This document shows, in pieces, positions 22,221 through 32,633 of a stretch of 64,000 nt of DNA; position 1 is the stretch's first letter, and the number at the start of each line of letters is the position of its first letter. The position numbers and the translations under genes are program-made. Under the pieces are notes generated by a model, which had not been told where the DNA came from, ran no database searches, and worked only from the letters and a program-made list of their open reading frames with translations. This stretch comes from a gamma proteobacterium symbiont of Ctena orbiculata (GTDB lineage: Bacteria > Pseudomonadota > Gammaproteobacteria > Chromatiales > Chromatiaceae). The stretch covers positions 62,001 through 126,000 of the forward strand of contig QBVD01000037.1 of NCBI GenBank assembly GCA_003058525.1, in the 5' to 3' direction.

Positions 22221-22255
22221 CCAGGGCCTGTAAACACTAATACAATCGGCCCTAG
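22221..22255 (+). repeat. Dispersed palindromic repeat, copy upstream of panB
   Basis: A 35-bp copy: CCAGGGCCTGTAAACACT, then AATA, then CAATCGGCCCTAG. It starts 36 bp upstream of the panB start codon. It matches the copy at 13869 at most positions, including CCTG-AACACT and CAATCGGCCCTAG. Confidence 0.75.
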
Positions 22256-22391
22256 AATTATAGGTACGTCAACACCAACAATCACTATAATGTTGAGTGT
22301 CTCTACGCTTAAGATCTGTGATAACCAGGCAGTCGGATTCAGTATATAGTTTGTTGGCACTGTTCGTGAAGTGTTTGCAGTGGGACTATCC

Positions 22392-22425
22392 CCAGGGCTT
22401 GTCAACTGGGATCCAACAGCCCTGG
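22392..22425 (+). repeat. Dispersed palindromic repeat, variant downstream of the deoxynucleoside kinase gene
   Basis: CCAGGGCTTGTCAACTGGGA followed by TCCAACAGCCCTGG. The arms CCAGGGCT and AGCCCTGG are perfect complements. It shares GTCAAC and CAACAG with the copy at 32523, so it looks like a variant of the same family in which both arms changed together. It ends 1 bp before the stop codon of the kinase gene and may act as its 3' hairpin. Confidence 0.6.
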
Positions 22426-22426
22426 T

Positions 22427-23086
22427 TCAGAGGGAAAAGCCGGTAAGATTCAGATAGCGGCGCCTATCCGCACCCCTTTCACAGATATGCTGCAGCAGCA
22501 ATTGAAAGTGTTCCTCAATTTGCAGTGGATTGATCTCGGCAGTATTTACGATCAGTATCGGTGAACGATCGTAATAGTGGAAGAAATCGGCATAGGCATC
22601 ACACAGTTGTTGCAAATAACCGGACTCGATTTTTTGTTCCACCGGTCTGGCACGCTGTTTGATACGTTTCATCAGCACATCAACAGGCGCTTGAAGATAG
22701 ACAACCAGTTCAGGTGGCGGCGCCTTCAGTGTCAGTCGCTCATATACCTGCTCATAGAGTTGCAGCTCATCGCGGTCAAGATTGATTTGTGCGAAAAGGC
22801 GATCCTTTTCAAGCATAAAATCTGCGATCAAGTATTGCCGGAACAAATCGCCCTGTGACAAATTATTCCATTGACGACTGCGCTGAAACAGAAAAAAGAG
22901 TTGCGCCGGCAATGCGGCTTCCCGCGGATTTTTGTAGAAACGATGCAGAAAAGGATTCTCTTCCGCCCCTTCAAGTAACATGTCACTGCCAAAATGGTTT
23001 GCCAGCCGATGTACCAGGCTGGTCTTTCCAACTCCGATCGGCCCTTCAACAACAATGAAATTTGGCTTTTCAATCCAATCGTTCAA
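22427..23086 (-). CDS. Deoxynucleoside kinase family protein
   Basis: A 219-aa P-loop kinase of the deoxyadenosine/deoxyguanosine kinase family. The Walker A motif FIVVEGPIGVGKTSLVHRLA is at residues 10-29, QLFFLFQRSRQW holds the nucleoside-binding Arg region, and the lid is MKRIKQRARPVEQKI. It overlaps folK by 17 bp and is followed by panB, a conserved gammaproteobacterial order (pcnB-folK-kinase-panB-panC-panD). Substrate preference cannot be told. Salvage of deoxynucleosides is the family role. Confidence 0.88.
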   Translation of the reverse strand: MNDWIEKPNFIVVEGPIGVGKTSLVHRLANHFGSDMLLEGAEENPFLHRFYKNPREAALPAQLFFLFQRSRQWNNLSQGDLFRQYLIADFMLEKDRLFAQINLDRDELQLYEQVYERLTLKAPPPELVVYLQAPVDVLMKRIKQRARPVEQKIESGYLQQLCDAYADFFHYYDRSPILIVNTAEINPLQIEEHFQLLLQHICERGADRRRYLNLTGFSL

Positions 23087-23570
23087 TACCCTCTCCCGAC
23101 AGTATCCGCAACATATCCTGCAACCTACCCATGCCAGGTATGTTCATATCGATCGGGGCTATCTCACTTAACGGCCACAGGACAAATACCCTGTCAGCCA
23201 TCTCAGGATGGGGGACCCTCAGGCGAGGTGTATCGATCATCGCCTCGCCGAATATCAACAAATCGAGGTCGAGGGTACGCGGTCCCCAGCGCTCGGTTCC
23301 ACGAACCCGTCGATGGGTCTGTTCAATCGCCTGCAGTTGATCCAGCAGTTCTTCGGCATCCAGTGTGGTTGCCAACGAAGCGACTGCATTGATGTAGTAT
23401 GGCTGGTTCTGTGGACCAATCGGTCGTGTTTTATACAATGATGATTGCGCAAGCAAGGTCGAGTGCTTTAATGCAGTGAGTTCCCGCAGTGCAATCTCAA
23501 CCTGTTGCGTGGGATTGTCCAGATTGCTGCCCAAACCTATATAGGCAATTACTGATTGGACCTTACTCAT
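23070..23570 (-). CDS. folK: 2-amino-4-hydroxy-6-hydroxymethyldihydropteridine pyrophosphokinase
   Basis: A 166-aa HPPK that transfers pyrophosphate from ATP to 6-hydroxymethyl-dihydropterin in folate synthesis. Start ATG 23570 gives MSKVQSVIAYIGLGSNLDNP, the usual family N-terminus, although the frame is open to 23630. The signature RWGPRTLDLDLLIFGEAMID and LRVPHPEMADRVFVLWPL are intact. Overlaps the pcnB end by 8 bp and the kinase start by 17 bp, indicating translational coupling. Confidence 0.96.
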   Translation of the reverse strand: MSKVQSVIAYIGLGSNLDNPTQQVEIALRELTALKHSTLLAQSSLYKTRPIGPQNQPYYINAVASLATTLDAEELLDQLQAIEQTHRRVRGTERWGPRTLDLDLLIFGEAMIDTPRLRVPHPEMADRVFVLWPLSEIAPIDMNIPGMGRLQDMLRILSGEGIERLD

Positions 23571-24858
23571 CGCCCGGTTTGTTGCTCTTGTTTTTACTGG
23601 ATCGCCTTTTCCTGTGACGTCTTCTGCCACGCCGACCCTGCTCGGTCATACTTTGCTTTTGTTGACTATTGGCACGTTGGAATTCAGTCCACCAATTGGA
23701 GAGTTCGAGTTCAACTTCACCCGCCTCGGCGCGGAGCAGGAGAAAATCATATGCCGCACGAAATCTGGGATGGCTTAAAAGACGATAGGGTCTTTTTCCC
23801 TGGCGTTGCTCAAAGCGTGGTTGCAATTGCCAGATATCGCGCATCGGATAACTGAATCGCTTGGGTATGGATACATGCTTGAGCTGGTCACTCAAGACAT
23901 CGTTGGCCACTGTCTGCAGCGCCTCCACAGGTTGAATATCCTGTGACAGCAGCGCCTCGTAGCCAAGTCTTACCGGTTCCCATAACAGCACCGCAAAAAG
24001 GAAGGCCGGGGTGACAGATTTATCCTGTTGTAAGCGCGTATCGGTATTGTTCAACCCCCGATTGACGAAGGTAATGGGAAAATCGTGATCTTCGTGGGAA
24101 AGCGCTTCTTCGGTCGCTGGAAAGAGTTGCCCAAACAGTCCGTAGTGGCGTAGCTTCTCAAAGGATTCCAACGCTGAACCACCGAGAAAGAGTTTCAACA
24201 CCTCTTCATAGAGCCTGGCTGAGGGTACATCCTTAAGCAGTGGTGCCAATCTTTGCATTGGGGATTCAGTTGCCGGATCGACGATAAATCCCAGTTTGGC
24301 GGCAAATCGCACAGCTCGCAGCAGACGTACCGGATCTTCCCTGAAACGACTCTCCACATCACCCAGCAGACGTATCACTCCATGTTGAAGATCCGACATG
24401 CCATCGGCGAAATCTATCACCGTAAAATCACCCACATCATAGTAGAGTGCATTGATGGTGAAATCCCGTCGCTGGGCGTCCTCATCAAGGGTGCCGTAGA
24501 CATTGTCACGCAATATCATACCGTTCTCTAACTGGCGCTCTCCATCCTGAGAAGGCTGCCGGTTACTGCGAAATGTTGCCACTTCGATGATCTCCCGACC
24601 GAAGTAGACGTGGGCCAGACGAAAACGTCTGCCAATCAATCGACAGTTTTTAAAAACCGACTTGACCTCCTCCGGCAGGGCGCTGGTAGCTACGTCGAAA
24701 TCCTTGGGTTCCCGGCCAAGCAGCAGATCACGCACACCCCCACCCACCAGGTAAGCCTCGTAACCTGCACTTTTTAACTTCGTGAGGACTCTTATCGCGT
24801 TTCGGCTGATATTCGCACGGGAGATAGTGTGATCATCCCGCGCAATGACGGTAGGCAT
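23563..24858 (-). CDS. pcnB: Poly(A) polymerase I
   Basis: An approximately 431-aa class II nucleotidyltransferase that adds poly(A) tails to RNA 3' ends and promotes decay. The catalytic motif is YLVGGGVRDLLLGREPKDFD, followed by FKNCRLIGRRFRLAHVYFG, RRDFTINALYYD and the RNA-binding region with LRAVRFAAKLGF. The C-terminus is very basic (RRGRRRHRKRRSSKNKSNK), typical of PcnB. ATG 24858 has AGAGG seven bases upstream. The frame stays open to a TTG at 25005 with a plausible basic N-terminal stretch, so the true start may lie upstream, where it would run into the tRNA-Glu promoter. Confidence 0.94.
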   Translation of the reverse strand: MPTVIARDDHTISRANISRNAIRVLTKLKSAGYEAYLVGGGVRDLLLGREPKDFDVATSALPEEVKSVFKNCRLIGRRFRLAHVYFGREIIEVATFRSNRQPSQDGERQLENGMILRDNVYGTLDEDAQRRDFTINALYYDVGDFTVIDFADGMSDLQHGVIRLLGDVESRFREDPVRLLRAVRFAAKLGFIVDPATESPMQRLAPLLKDVPSARLYEEVLKLFLGGSALESFEKLRHYGLFGQLFPATEEALSHEDHDFPITFVNRGLNNTDTRLQQDKSVTPAFLFAVLLWEPVRLGYEALLSQDIQPVEALQTVANDVLSDQLKHVSIPKRFSYPMRDIWQLQPRFEQRQGKRPYRLLSHPRFRAAYDFLLLRAEAGEVELELSNWWTEFQRANSQQKQSMTEQGRRGRRRHRKRRSSKNKSNKPGDE

Positions 24859-24988
24859 CTCTGAGCCTCTTCTATCCGATCCGGCAGGGAGAGTGGAATT
24901 GCTGATCAATCCGGAGAACTTTGATTTCAGCCACTTGGCAGCTTGTTTCAAGGGTACGACCACTGAACTATTTTTTTTAACCAGGTGA

Positions 24989-25016
24989 TTGAGCCTGGCA
25001 ACCAAGTCAGTATAAT
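24989..25016 (+). promoter_or_regulatory. Sigma-70-type promoter of tRNA-Glu
   Basis: TTGAGC (24989-24994), 16-base spacer and a perfect TATAAT (25011-25016), about 20 bases before the mature tRNA 5' end at 25037. It lies at the divergent 5' end of pcnB. Confidence 0.75.
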
Positions 25017-25036
25017 ACCGCCTTTCGTGAGAAACT

Positions 25037-25111
25037 GCTCCCTTCGTCTAGTGGTTAGGACGCTGGCCTCTCACGCCGGTAACAGGGGTTCGAATCCCCT
25101 AGGGAGTACCA
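25037..25111 (+). tRNA. tRNA-Glu (anticodon CTC)
   Basis: A 75-nt cloverleaf with encoded CCA. Acceptor GCTCCCT pairs with AGGGAGT. The anticodon stem CTGGC/GCCGG encloses CTCTCAC, giving anticodon CTC at 25070-25072 (codon GAG). The T arm is the usual CAGGGGTTCGAATCCCCTAG type. The T arm and D arm strongly resemble tRNA-Glu(UUC) of other bacteria. This is the less common CTC isoacceptor. It is followed at once by a strong terminator. Confidence 0.93.
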
Positions 25112-25120
25112 GCTAGAGAA

Positions 25121-25147
25121 AAGGCCGCTGCAAGGCGGCCTTTTTTT
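25121..25147 (+). terminator. Rho-independent terminator of tRNA-Glu
   Basis: AGGCCGC (25122-25128) pairs with GCGGCCT (25135-25141) over a six-base loop, followed by seven T in all. The TAA stop of galU on the opposite strand (25146-25148) lies within the T-tract, and the minus strand reads GGCCTTTTCTC after the same hairpin, so it probably serves both genes. Confidence 0.92.
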
Positions 25148-26027
25148 ACAATTCTTTTGATAACTCATTGAGATATTGACGAAAATCATCACCAAGCTCC
25201 TGATGTGACAAGCCATATTCGACAGTCGCCTCAAGATAACCGAGCTTACTTCCGCAGTCATAGCGCTTGCCTTTCACCCGATAGACCCGAACCTTTTCGT
25301 ATTTCAACAACTCGGCAATGGCGTCAGTCAGCTGGATTTCGCCTCCGGCGCCCCGTCCAGTCTCCTTGATCAGCTCGAAGATGCGAGGCGTGAGGATATA
25401 GCGGCCGACCACTGCAAGGTTGGATGGCGCATCCTCCGGTTTTGGCTTTTCCACAATGGAGGTCATGATTGCGGTCTCACCATCATCATTCTCCACTTCC
25501 ACGATACCGTATTTGCCAGTCTCCTCGTGTGGTACCTCTTCAACCAGTATCACACTACATTGGTAACGTTCATAAACCTTGGCCATCTGTGCGATAGCAC
25601 CAACACCATCTTCGCCACGGATCAGGTCATCTGCAAGGATGACCGCAAATGGCTCATCCGCCACCACCGGTTCTGCACACAACACCGCATGCCCAAGCCC
25701 AAGGGCCTCCGCCTGTCTGAGATAGATGCAGCTCACATCCGCTGGCAGGACATTTTGCACCTTCTGTAACAGCGTGGTCTTCCCTGCCTCCTGTAGTTCA
25801 CTCTCCAACTCATACGCCTTGTCGAAGTGATCGGGAATGGAGCGCTTGTTCCTGCCTGTGACAAATACCAGAGATGTTACGCCTGCCTCCTCCGCCTCCT
25901 CAGCGGCATATTGAATCAGAGGCTTGTCGACTATCGGCAGCATCTCTTTGGGGTTGGCCTTGGTCGCGGGTAAAAAACGGGTGCCCATCCCAGCAACAGG
26001 AAAAACCGCCTTGCGTATCTTTTTCAT
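25146..26027 (-). CDS. galU: UTP-glucose-1-phosphate uridylyltransferase
   Basis: A 293-aa nucleotidyltransferase that makes UDP-glucose for envelope and exopolysaccharide. Motifs: [82 protein letters not shown] and [16 protein letters not shown] 26027 is preferred because AGGAG lies five bases upstream; the GTG at 26033 is inside that site. It is convergent with tRNA-Glu and shares its terminator. Confidence 0.97.
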   Translation of the reverse strand: MKKIRKAVFPVAGMGTRFLPATKANPKEMLPIVDKPLIQYAAEEAEEAGVTSLVFVTGRNKRSIPDHFDKAYELESELQEAGKTTLLQKVQNVLPADVSCIYLRQAEALGLGHAVLCAEPVVADEPFAVILADDLIRGEDGVGAIAQMAKVYERYQCSVILVEEVPHEETGKYGIVEVENDDGETAIMTSIVEKPKPEDAPSNLAVVGRYILTPRIFELIKETGRGAGGEIQLTDAIAELLKYEKVRVYRVKGKRYDCGSKLGYLEATVEYGLSHQELGDDFRQYLNELSKEL

Positions 26028-26167
26028 TACCACTCCTATAGGTCCTTATATAAAACGTGCCATTCAATTACCCACGTTCAGATGAACCACCATATTCAAT
26101 ATGGTACAAGGCATCCTAACATAGAGGTTCTTTGAAAGGGTCCCATATAAATATGAAACTGAGCAAC

Positions 26168-26201
26168 CTAGGGTCTGTTAACACTATTCAATAGGCCCCA
26201 G
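26168..26201 (+). repeat. Dispersed palindromic repeat between galU and pyrF
   Basis: A 34-bp copy: CTAGGGTCTGTTAACACT, then ATT, then CAATAGGCCCCAG. It lies 12 bp beyond the pyrF stop and about 140 bp upstream of galU on the minus strand. Confidence 0.75.
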
Positions 26202-26212
26202 TCATCGGACAT

Positions 26213-26920
26213 TCACAGGTTGGCTGCAATCTCCAGATTGATCGATTGCAGTGCCTTGATGGGATCGGCAGCGGCGGTAATCGGCCTGCCCACCACCAGA
26301 TAACTCGATCCGGCGTTTATCGCGTCCGCGGGAGTCATCACGCGCCTTTGATCGTCCTGGGTCGCTTGCTTGGGGCGGACACCTGGAGTGACGAGGAGAA
26401 AATCATGCCCCAGATCCCCACGCAACATTCCAGCTTCCCGGGGAGAACAGACAACACCATCCAACCCAGACTGTTGTGTCAGCTTCGCCAGGCGTGAGAC
26501 ATTATCTGCGGGATCGCCTGAAAAACCGACCTCATGAATCTCCTCCCCGCTCAAACTGGTAAGAATGGTAACCGCAATCAGGAGTGGACGATTACTTCTG
26601 GACTCCAGACGTTCCCTGGCCGCCTCCATCATTCTGCGGCCACCAGACGCATGTAAATTCATCATCCACACACCAAGATCGGCTGCCGCATCACAGGCTG
26701 CCGCCACAGTATTTGGAATATCATGAAACTTCAGATCGAGAAAGACCTCATAACCACGCCCCCTCAACACCTCGATGAAAGAGGGACCGATGCGTGTAAA
26801 CATCTCCTTACCCACCTTGAGTCGGCAGAGTGAGGGATCCAAGCGATCGACAAGAGCCAGAGCCCTATCCTGCCCCGAATAGTCGAGTGCCACAATGACC
26901 CTGGAATCACTGCTGTTCAT
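26213..26920 (-). CDS. pyrF: Orotidine 5'-phosphate decarboxylase
   Basis: A 235-aa TIM-barrel enzyme that forms UMP. It begins with the substrate-binding [20 protein letters not shown]. The catalytic DxKxxD motif is in [17 protein letters not shown], and the phosphate-binding end is [19 protein letters not shown] with [23 protein letters not shown] precedes ATG 26920. It follows lapB on the same strand, as in many Gammaproteobacteria (lapA-lapB-pyrF). Confidence 0.97.
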   Translation of the reverse strand: MNSSDSRVIVALDYSGQDRALALVDRLDPSLCRLKVGKEMFTRIGPSFIEVLRGRGYEVFLDLKFHDIPNTVAAACDAAADLGVWMMNLHASGGRRMMEAARERLESRSNRPLLIAVTILTSLSGEEIHEVGFSGDPADNVSRLAKLTQQSGLDGVVCSPREAGMLRGDLGHDFLLVTPGVRPKQATQDDQRRVMTPADAINAGSSYLVVGRPITAAADPIKALQSINLEIAANL

Positions 26921-26971
26921 GTATATTCCACCTTCTATCTTTATGCGGGATCCGTGGATTCGGATCGATTG

Positions 26972-28159
26972 TCATGTCACTGCGTTGGCCTTAAAGCTGC
27001 GCGTCAGTCCCTGCTGGGGTTTTATTTCGCCCCATCTCTTGCAGCTGGGACAGTGCCAATGCAGTTTTTTTGCCGTGAAGCCACAGTGATCACACTGATA
27101 GGCCGGTTGTTTTTCCAATAGTTTCATCACTGATATCAACAGGACCTCCAAAGCCTCCTTGGGACTCTCCTCGCTTCGCTGCAGATTCAGTCTCACTAAA
27201 CGTTCCAGGCCTTTTAGATCAGGTGCTTCTTCCAGATGTCTGAGCATCGCATCCACAGCCGCACTCTCACCCTCTTTTTCGACAATCATCTCGGAGAGAA
27301 TCATCATTGCTTCCGTGCAGTGGTGACGTTGATACAACTGTTGCAGGTATTCGAACAATTCATGCTGTCTGCCGAGTTGCTTATAGCATTCGACAAGCCT
27401 GGGCAGAACCTCGGAAAGATAGATGGGTTCGTTCTCCTCGACCTGCTGCAGCAACTTTACCACCGATCGACAATCACCCCGGGTATAATCGATCTCGGCC
27501 TGTAAAAGTAAAGCGCGCACATTGTTTCGTTGAACCTGTTGAGCACGCTTGAGATAACCCTCCGCTGCGGAGATATTCTGCTGGCTCAACATCTGCTCAG
27601 CCAATTCACAATAGAAGTGGGCAACCGCATTCGGTAGAGAGGGAAAGTGGGATACAGAGATCTTATCAGCAACATCAAGGCATCGTTGCCACTCTTTCTC
27701 CTGTTGATAGATCTCCAACAGATAGATATAGGCCTGCTCGTTGTAGATTTTGAGTTCGGTTAATTCGAGGAACAGGTTTTCGGCACGATCGAACAGGCCT
27801 GCCCGCATATAGTCTTGACCCAATTCAAGCAAGGCCTGTGCTCGCTGTTCGCGATTCAAACTGGGCCTGGCTATCAGGTTTTGATGAATACGGATGGCTC
27901 GATCCACTTCACCCCGCCGACGAAACAGGTTACCCAAGGCAAGATGAGTCTCTACCGTATCGCTGTCCACATCCAGCAATTCGATGAACAGATCGATTGC
28001 CTTATCGGGCTGTTCGTTCAGCAGATAATTGAGACCTTTGAAATAGACCGGCGCGATCTGCGGTTGCTGCTTCTGTTTTTTTCTAGGCATGCCGCGCCGT
28101 GCCGTATACCAACCGGAGGCAGCGGCTACAGGCAGCAACAAGAGCAGCAGCTCAATCAC
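26972..28159 (-). CDS. lapB: Lipopolysaccharide assembly protein LapB (YciM)
   Basis: A 395-aa TPR protein anchored in the inner membrane by an N-terminal helix (IELLLLLLPVAAASGWYTAR). At least six TPR-like repeats span about 40-330, and a C-terminal rubredoxin-type metal site has YQCDHCGFTAKKL and WHCPSCKRWGEIKP. In E. coli LapB works with FtsH to control LpxC and LPS levels. GTG 28159 is chosen: it gives the family N-terminus and has GAGG six bases upstream. The open frame to an ATG at 28180 is less likely. It follows lapA. Confidence 0.94.
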   Translation of the reverse strand: MIELLLLLLPVAAASGWYTARRGMPRKKQKQQPQIAPVYFKGLNYLLNEQPDKAIDLFIELLDVDSDTVETHLALGNLFRRRGEVDRAIRIHQNLIARPSLNREQRAQALLELGQDYMRAGLFDRAENLFLELTELKIYNEQAYIYLLEIYQQEKEWQRCLDVADKISVSHFPSLPNAVAHFYCELAEQMLSQQNISAAEGYLKRAQQVQRNNVRALLLQAEIDYTRGDCRSVVKLLQQVEENEPIYLSEVLPRLVECYKQLGRQHELFEYLQQLYQRHHCTEAMMILSEMIVEKEGESAAVDAMLRHLEEAPDLKGLERLVRLNLQRSEESPKEALEVLLISVMKLLEKQPAYQCDHCGFTAKKLHWHCPSCKRWGEIKPQQGLTRSFKANAVT

Positions 28160-28249
28160 CTGACACCTCAACAACCACACCGGCAGCGTAATGCCGATGA
28201 TGGGTTACTGCTTGGGTTAAGACATAGCATGTAAAGTACATTGCAACCC

Positions 28250-28537
28250 TCACTGCTCCTTCAAGGGTAAGGCGCGAAGGTTGTTGACCTCTTCACTCAC
28301 CATTTGACTGCGCCTTTTAAGAGAGTGTATTTCCCGCTTAAGACCCAATACTCTACCCATTCCGGCCAGGACACCCAAAATCACACCCAGTCCCAAGGCG
28401 ATGGTCAGTATCAACGACAAAGGGAGGTCCCGATGACCAAAATAGTAATTAATTTCTACAGGGTCGGCGTTGAGTACAGTGAAGACTGCACCCAGCATCA
28501 TGATCAGTATGACTATAAAGAGTTTTATGAATCGCAT
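28250..28537 (-). CDS. lapA: Lipopolysaccharide assembly protein LapA domain protein
   Basis: A 95-aa inner-membrane protein (DUF1049/LapA) with two hydrophobic helices: RFIKLFIVILIMMLGAVFTV at the N-terminus and SLILTIALGLGVILGVLAGM around 40-60. A short cytoplasmic coiled coil (REIHSLKRRSQMVSEEVNNL) follows. The family motif around FTVLNADPVEINYYFG is present. Start ATG 28537 is chosen by homology. The upstream open frame to 28606 is not family-like. It pairs with lapB about 90 bp downstream. The ihfB and rpsA genes that often precede it are absent here. Confidence 0.88.
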   Translation of the reverse strand: MRFIKLFIVILIMMLGAVFTVLNADPVEINYYFGHRDLPLSLILTIALGLGVILGVLAGMGRVLGLKREIHSLKRRSQMVSEEVNNLRALPLKEQ

Positions 28538-28813
28538 CAGACGTTCCGTAGTTCCTCCTCTCAGCCACCCATTCTCGCCTACTGCAGTCCAGTTTGAAAT
28601 AGCCAAAATGTAAGAACAGGGGTGTAGATGCGGCTGTTTTCATATTTTCACGGACCTCTACCCCCTTTGATTGGATTGATAACCTATCAAATAACGATAT
28701 TGAGGGAATATCCTGGAGATAACACGGTTCGTATCCTGTTTTTGTCACAGCATAACCGCGAATATCCTCACAACAGAGGAATTCGTCGCCGGTAGATGGG
28801 CAGAGGGTAGATG

Positions 28814-29809
28814 CTAGGCGTAGGTATCCAAAAGGCCATCACCACCCATTATCCATGTTTGGCCTTGTTCCCGAGTCTGGTCAGGGCTTAACGAATCACT
28901 GCCAATCGTACCGTTACTGCCAGATCCGGCTCTCCTGTCATGGGCCGATTCACCTGCCTGCTGCTGTCCCACATCCACATTGGCGAGATTGAGATTGATT
29001 TCACCAAACAGCTCCCGTAGTCGCGGAATCGATGCCTCGAGGGCTTCTCGCGTAGGGGCTTGAGAGGCGACAAAGGTGACGCTGGTCTGATCATTCTGCA
29101 GTGAAATCTTTATCTCCAGCGGCCCAAGATGGGGTGGATTCAACTTGATTTCCGCCTGTTGGATGTTCTGACCGACCATCCACTGGATTCGCTCTCCCAC
29201 AGCTCTGTCCCATCCCGCCTGACCGACGGGAATATCCAGAGGCATGACGATAGATGGCCGCATACCCGTGGATGAGTTGACCGGCAGTTGCAGTGAAAGT
29301 GCGGACAGCTGCCCGGCGCTCTCAACAGGTCGTCCGGATTCCAACAGCTGCGCACCCAATTCACGCAGCTGCAGTTTCAGTGGTTGAGATTGACCGTTTT
29401 CGATCAGTCGCTGGATCAGGAATTCTGGTTGCATCAATTGTGGTTGTGACTGAAGCGGCTTCAGTTGTACTGCACCGTCTAGCGCCGGTTCGGTCAATGC
29501 AGCCTGCTGTTGGGATATCAGAAGCGGCAAAGGCTTGCCGTCCAACTGGAGTTGCAGCGGCAAAACCCCGCCATCCCGAGGCGTTATAGTCTGTGGTTGA
29601 AGGGGATCTGCTGTTGACGTCGCCAGCGAGAGAAACAGAACGCCCTGTTCACCCTGAGCCATCAGCATTTCCTGTAGGGCCTGGTCGAATGTAGCTCCTA
29701 TAATCTCCCCATTTGCACTGATCTGTGTGACAAGATCGCCCCCTTCTGCAGGGATTGCGGATTTGAGCTTATCCCCCTGAATCTGGGGCATGAGTGCTAT
29801 CTGTACCAT
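28814..29809 (-). CDS. fliK: Flagellar hook-length control protein FliK family
   Basis: A 331-aa Gln- and Pro-rich protein with a low-complexity N-terminal half and a conserved C-terminal Flg_hook domain (about 195-305): QNIQQAEIKLNPPHLGPLEI followed by SLQNDQTSVTFVASQAPTRE and LEASIPRLRELFGEINLNLA. FliK acts as the exported molecular ruler and switch of the flagellar type III system. The usual T3S4 signature LxPxxLGxLExxI is intact. No other flagellar gene is in the window, so it is an orphan FliK or a second copy. A sigma-54-like promoter is placed correctly upstream. Confidence 0.87.
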   Translation of the reverse strand: MVQIALMPQIQGDKLKSAIPAEGGDLVTQISANGEIIGATFDQALQEMLMAQGEQGVLFLSLATSTADPLQPQTITPRDGGVLPLQLQLDGKPLPLLISQQQAALTEPALDGAVQLKPLQSQPQLMQPEFLIQRLIENGQSQPLKLQLRELGAQLLESGRPVESAGQLSALSLQLPVNSSTGMRPSIVMPLDIPVGQAGWDRAVGERIQWMVGQNIQQAEIKLNPPHLGPLEIKISLQNDQTSVTFVASQAPTREALEASIPRLRELFGEINLNLANVDVGQQQAGESAHDRRAGSGSNGTIGSDSLSPDQTREQGQTWIMGGDGLLDTYA

Positions 29810-29849
29810 GGCTAAACCTGTTGTTGTCGCTTTCAGTCGACAAGATAAA

Positions 29850-29865
29850 TGCAGGTTCCGGGCCA
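29850..29865 (-). promoter_or_regulatory. Sigma-54-like promoter of fliK
   Basis: On the minus strand TGGCCCGGAACCTGCA matches the -24/-12 pattern TGGCAC-N5-TTGCA with correct spacing and two mismatches (A to C, T to C). The -12 GC lies about 42 bases before the fliK ATG at 29809. Late flagellar genes are often RpoN-dependent in related bacteria. Unproven. Confidence 0.5.
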
Positions 29866-30009
29866 GGTTCAGGACACCCCACCCTTCTTGGCCCGTTCTT
29901 CCTTTCCCCTCGAGCGAAGGAGAAGGTGGTATTCCGGTCTATCGATAAATTGTTTCGCCGGCGGAGCTTAAGTATCGGAATCTTGCGAGATCCGCTGAAC
30001 CGAATGGTC

Positions 30010-30486
30010 CTAGAGAGCAAAATCCTGCGGTGTTGCGCGGCGCCACTGCGCCATCTGCAAACGCCAGTCATCATCACTGCGAGTAAACATGAGTTGTAAA
30101 CGCAGCAGCTCCCCGCGCCATTGGGAGAGCGTCATATCCGTCTCCTGTGGAGACCCGGCAAGTCCGGCAAAGAGTACAACTTCGGCCTCATTCTCGGAGC
30201 GTAAATCGATCTGATCAATCGTTGATATAATGTGAATCGATTTGTGACGCATGAAATAGCCCAGCAGCGTTGCCTTCAGCCCCCTGAAATCCCGTCCGCT
30301 CTCATCCCTATAAGCCGGATCGACAAAGGCCATTGCTGAGGGGAGATCCCGCGATTCGAGATAGGTTTCAGCCTCACTGATGAGATTTCTGAGCTGTTCC
30401 TCCGGACTCAAAGGAGTTTCACTGCAACCGACAGACAGGAAACTGACAATGACCAGTAAGATACCGAGACTGTGTATGCTCATCAT
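30010..30486 (-). CDS. Putative lipoprotein, 158 aa
   Basis: The signal peptide IHSLGILLVIVSFLSVGC ends in a lipobox with Cys21, so an exported lipoprotein is likely. The mature part starts SETPLSPEEQLRNLISEAE and has a helical segment, then a mixed alpha/beta part (SAMAFVDPAYRDESGRDFRG, VVLFAGLAGS, QLMFTRSDDDWRLQMAQWRR). The pattern of a short helix, an SAMAFVDPAY step and a final WRL strand resembles NTF2/SnoaL-like folds, but I do not recognise a named family. It lies 9 bp after dapB on the same strand and is probably co-transcribed. Confidence 0.8.
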   Translation of the reverse strand: MMSIHSLGILLVIVSFLSVGCSETPLSPEEQLRNLISEAETYLESRDLPSAMAFVDPAYRDESGRDFRGLKATLLGYFMRHKSIHIISTIDQIDLRSENEAEVVLFAGLAGSPQETDMTLSQWRGELLRLQLMFTRSDDDWRLQMAQWRRATPQDFAL

Positions 30487-30495
30487 TCCAACAAA

Positions 30496-32464
<1,969 letters not shown>

Positions 32465-32522
32465 GGTTTTTATCTTTTACTACTGTTATTTGTTGAGATA
32501 CATCATTTGTCCAGCTGTCTGA

Positions 32523-32557
32523 ATAGGGCCTGTCAACACTCATTCAACAGGCGCTAG
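32523..32557 (+). repeat. Dispersed palindromic repeat between dnaK and dnaJ
   Basis: A 35-bp copy: ATAGGGCCTGTCAACACT, then CATT, then CAACAGGCGCTAG. It lies 58 bp upstream of the dnaJ start and just beyond the dnaK 3' hairpin. Confidence 0.75.
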
Positions 32558-32578
32558 TTTCATGCCCGTATAACGCCA

Positions 32579-32614
32579 AAACCGCACATCGGCAGGGCTG
32601 CCGATGCACGGTTT
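32579..32614 (-). terminator. Long hairpin between dnaK and dnaJ
   Basis: A 17-bp stem: 32579-32595 pairs fully with 32598-32614 (two G-T pairs when read on the minus strand) over a two-base gap, in effect a tight loop. On the minus strand it is followed by TTTTGG, so it is a partial terminator or RNA-processing/stability stem placed 20 bp after the dnaK stop. It could lower dnaJ relative to dnaK. Confidence 0.6.
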
Positions 32615-32633
32615 GCAGGACTGGAATCCTTGA

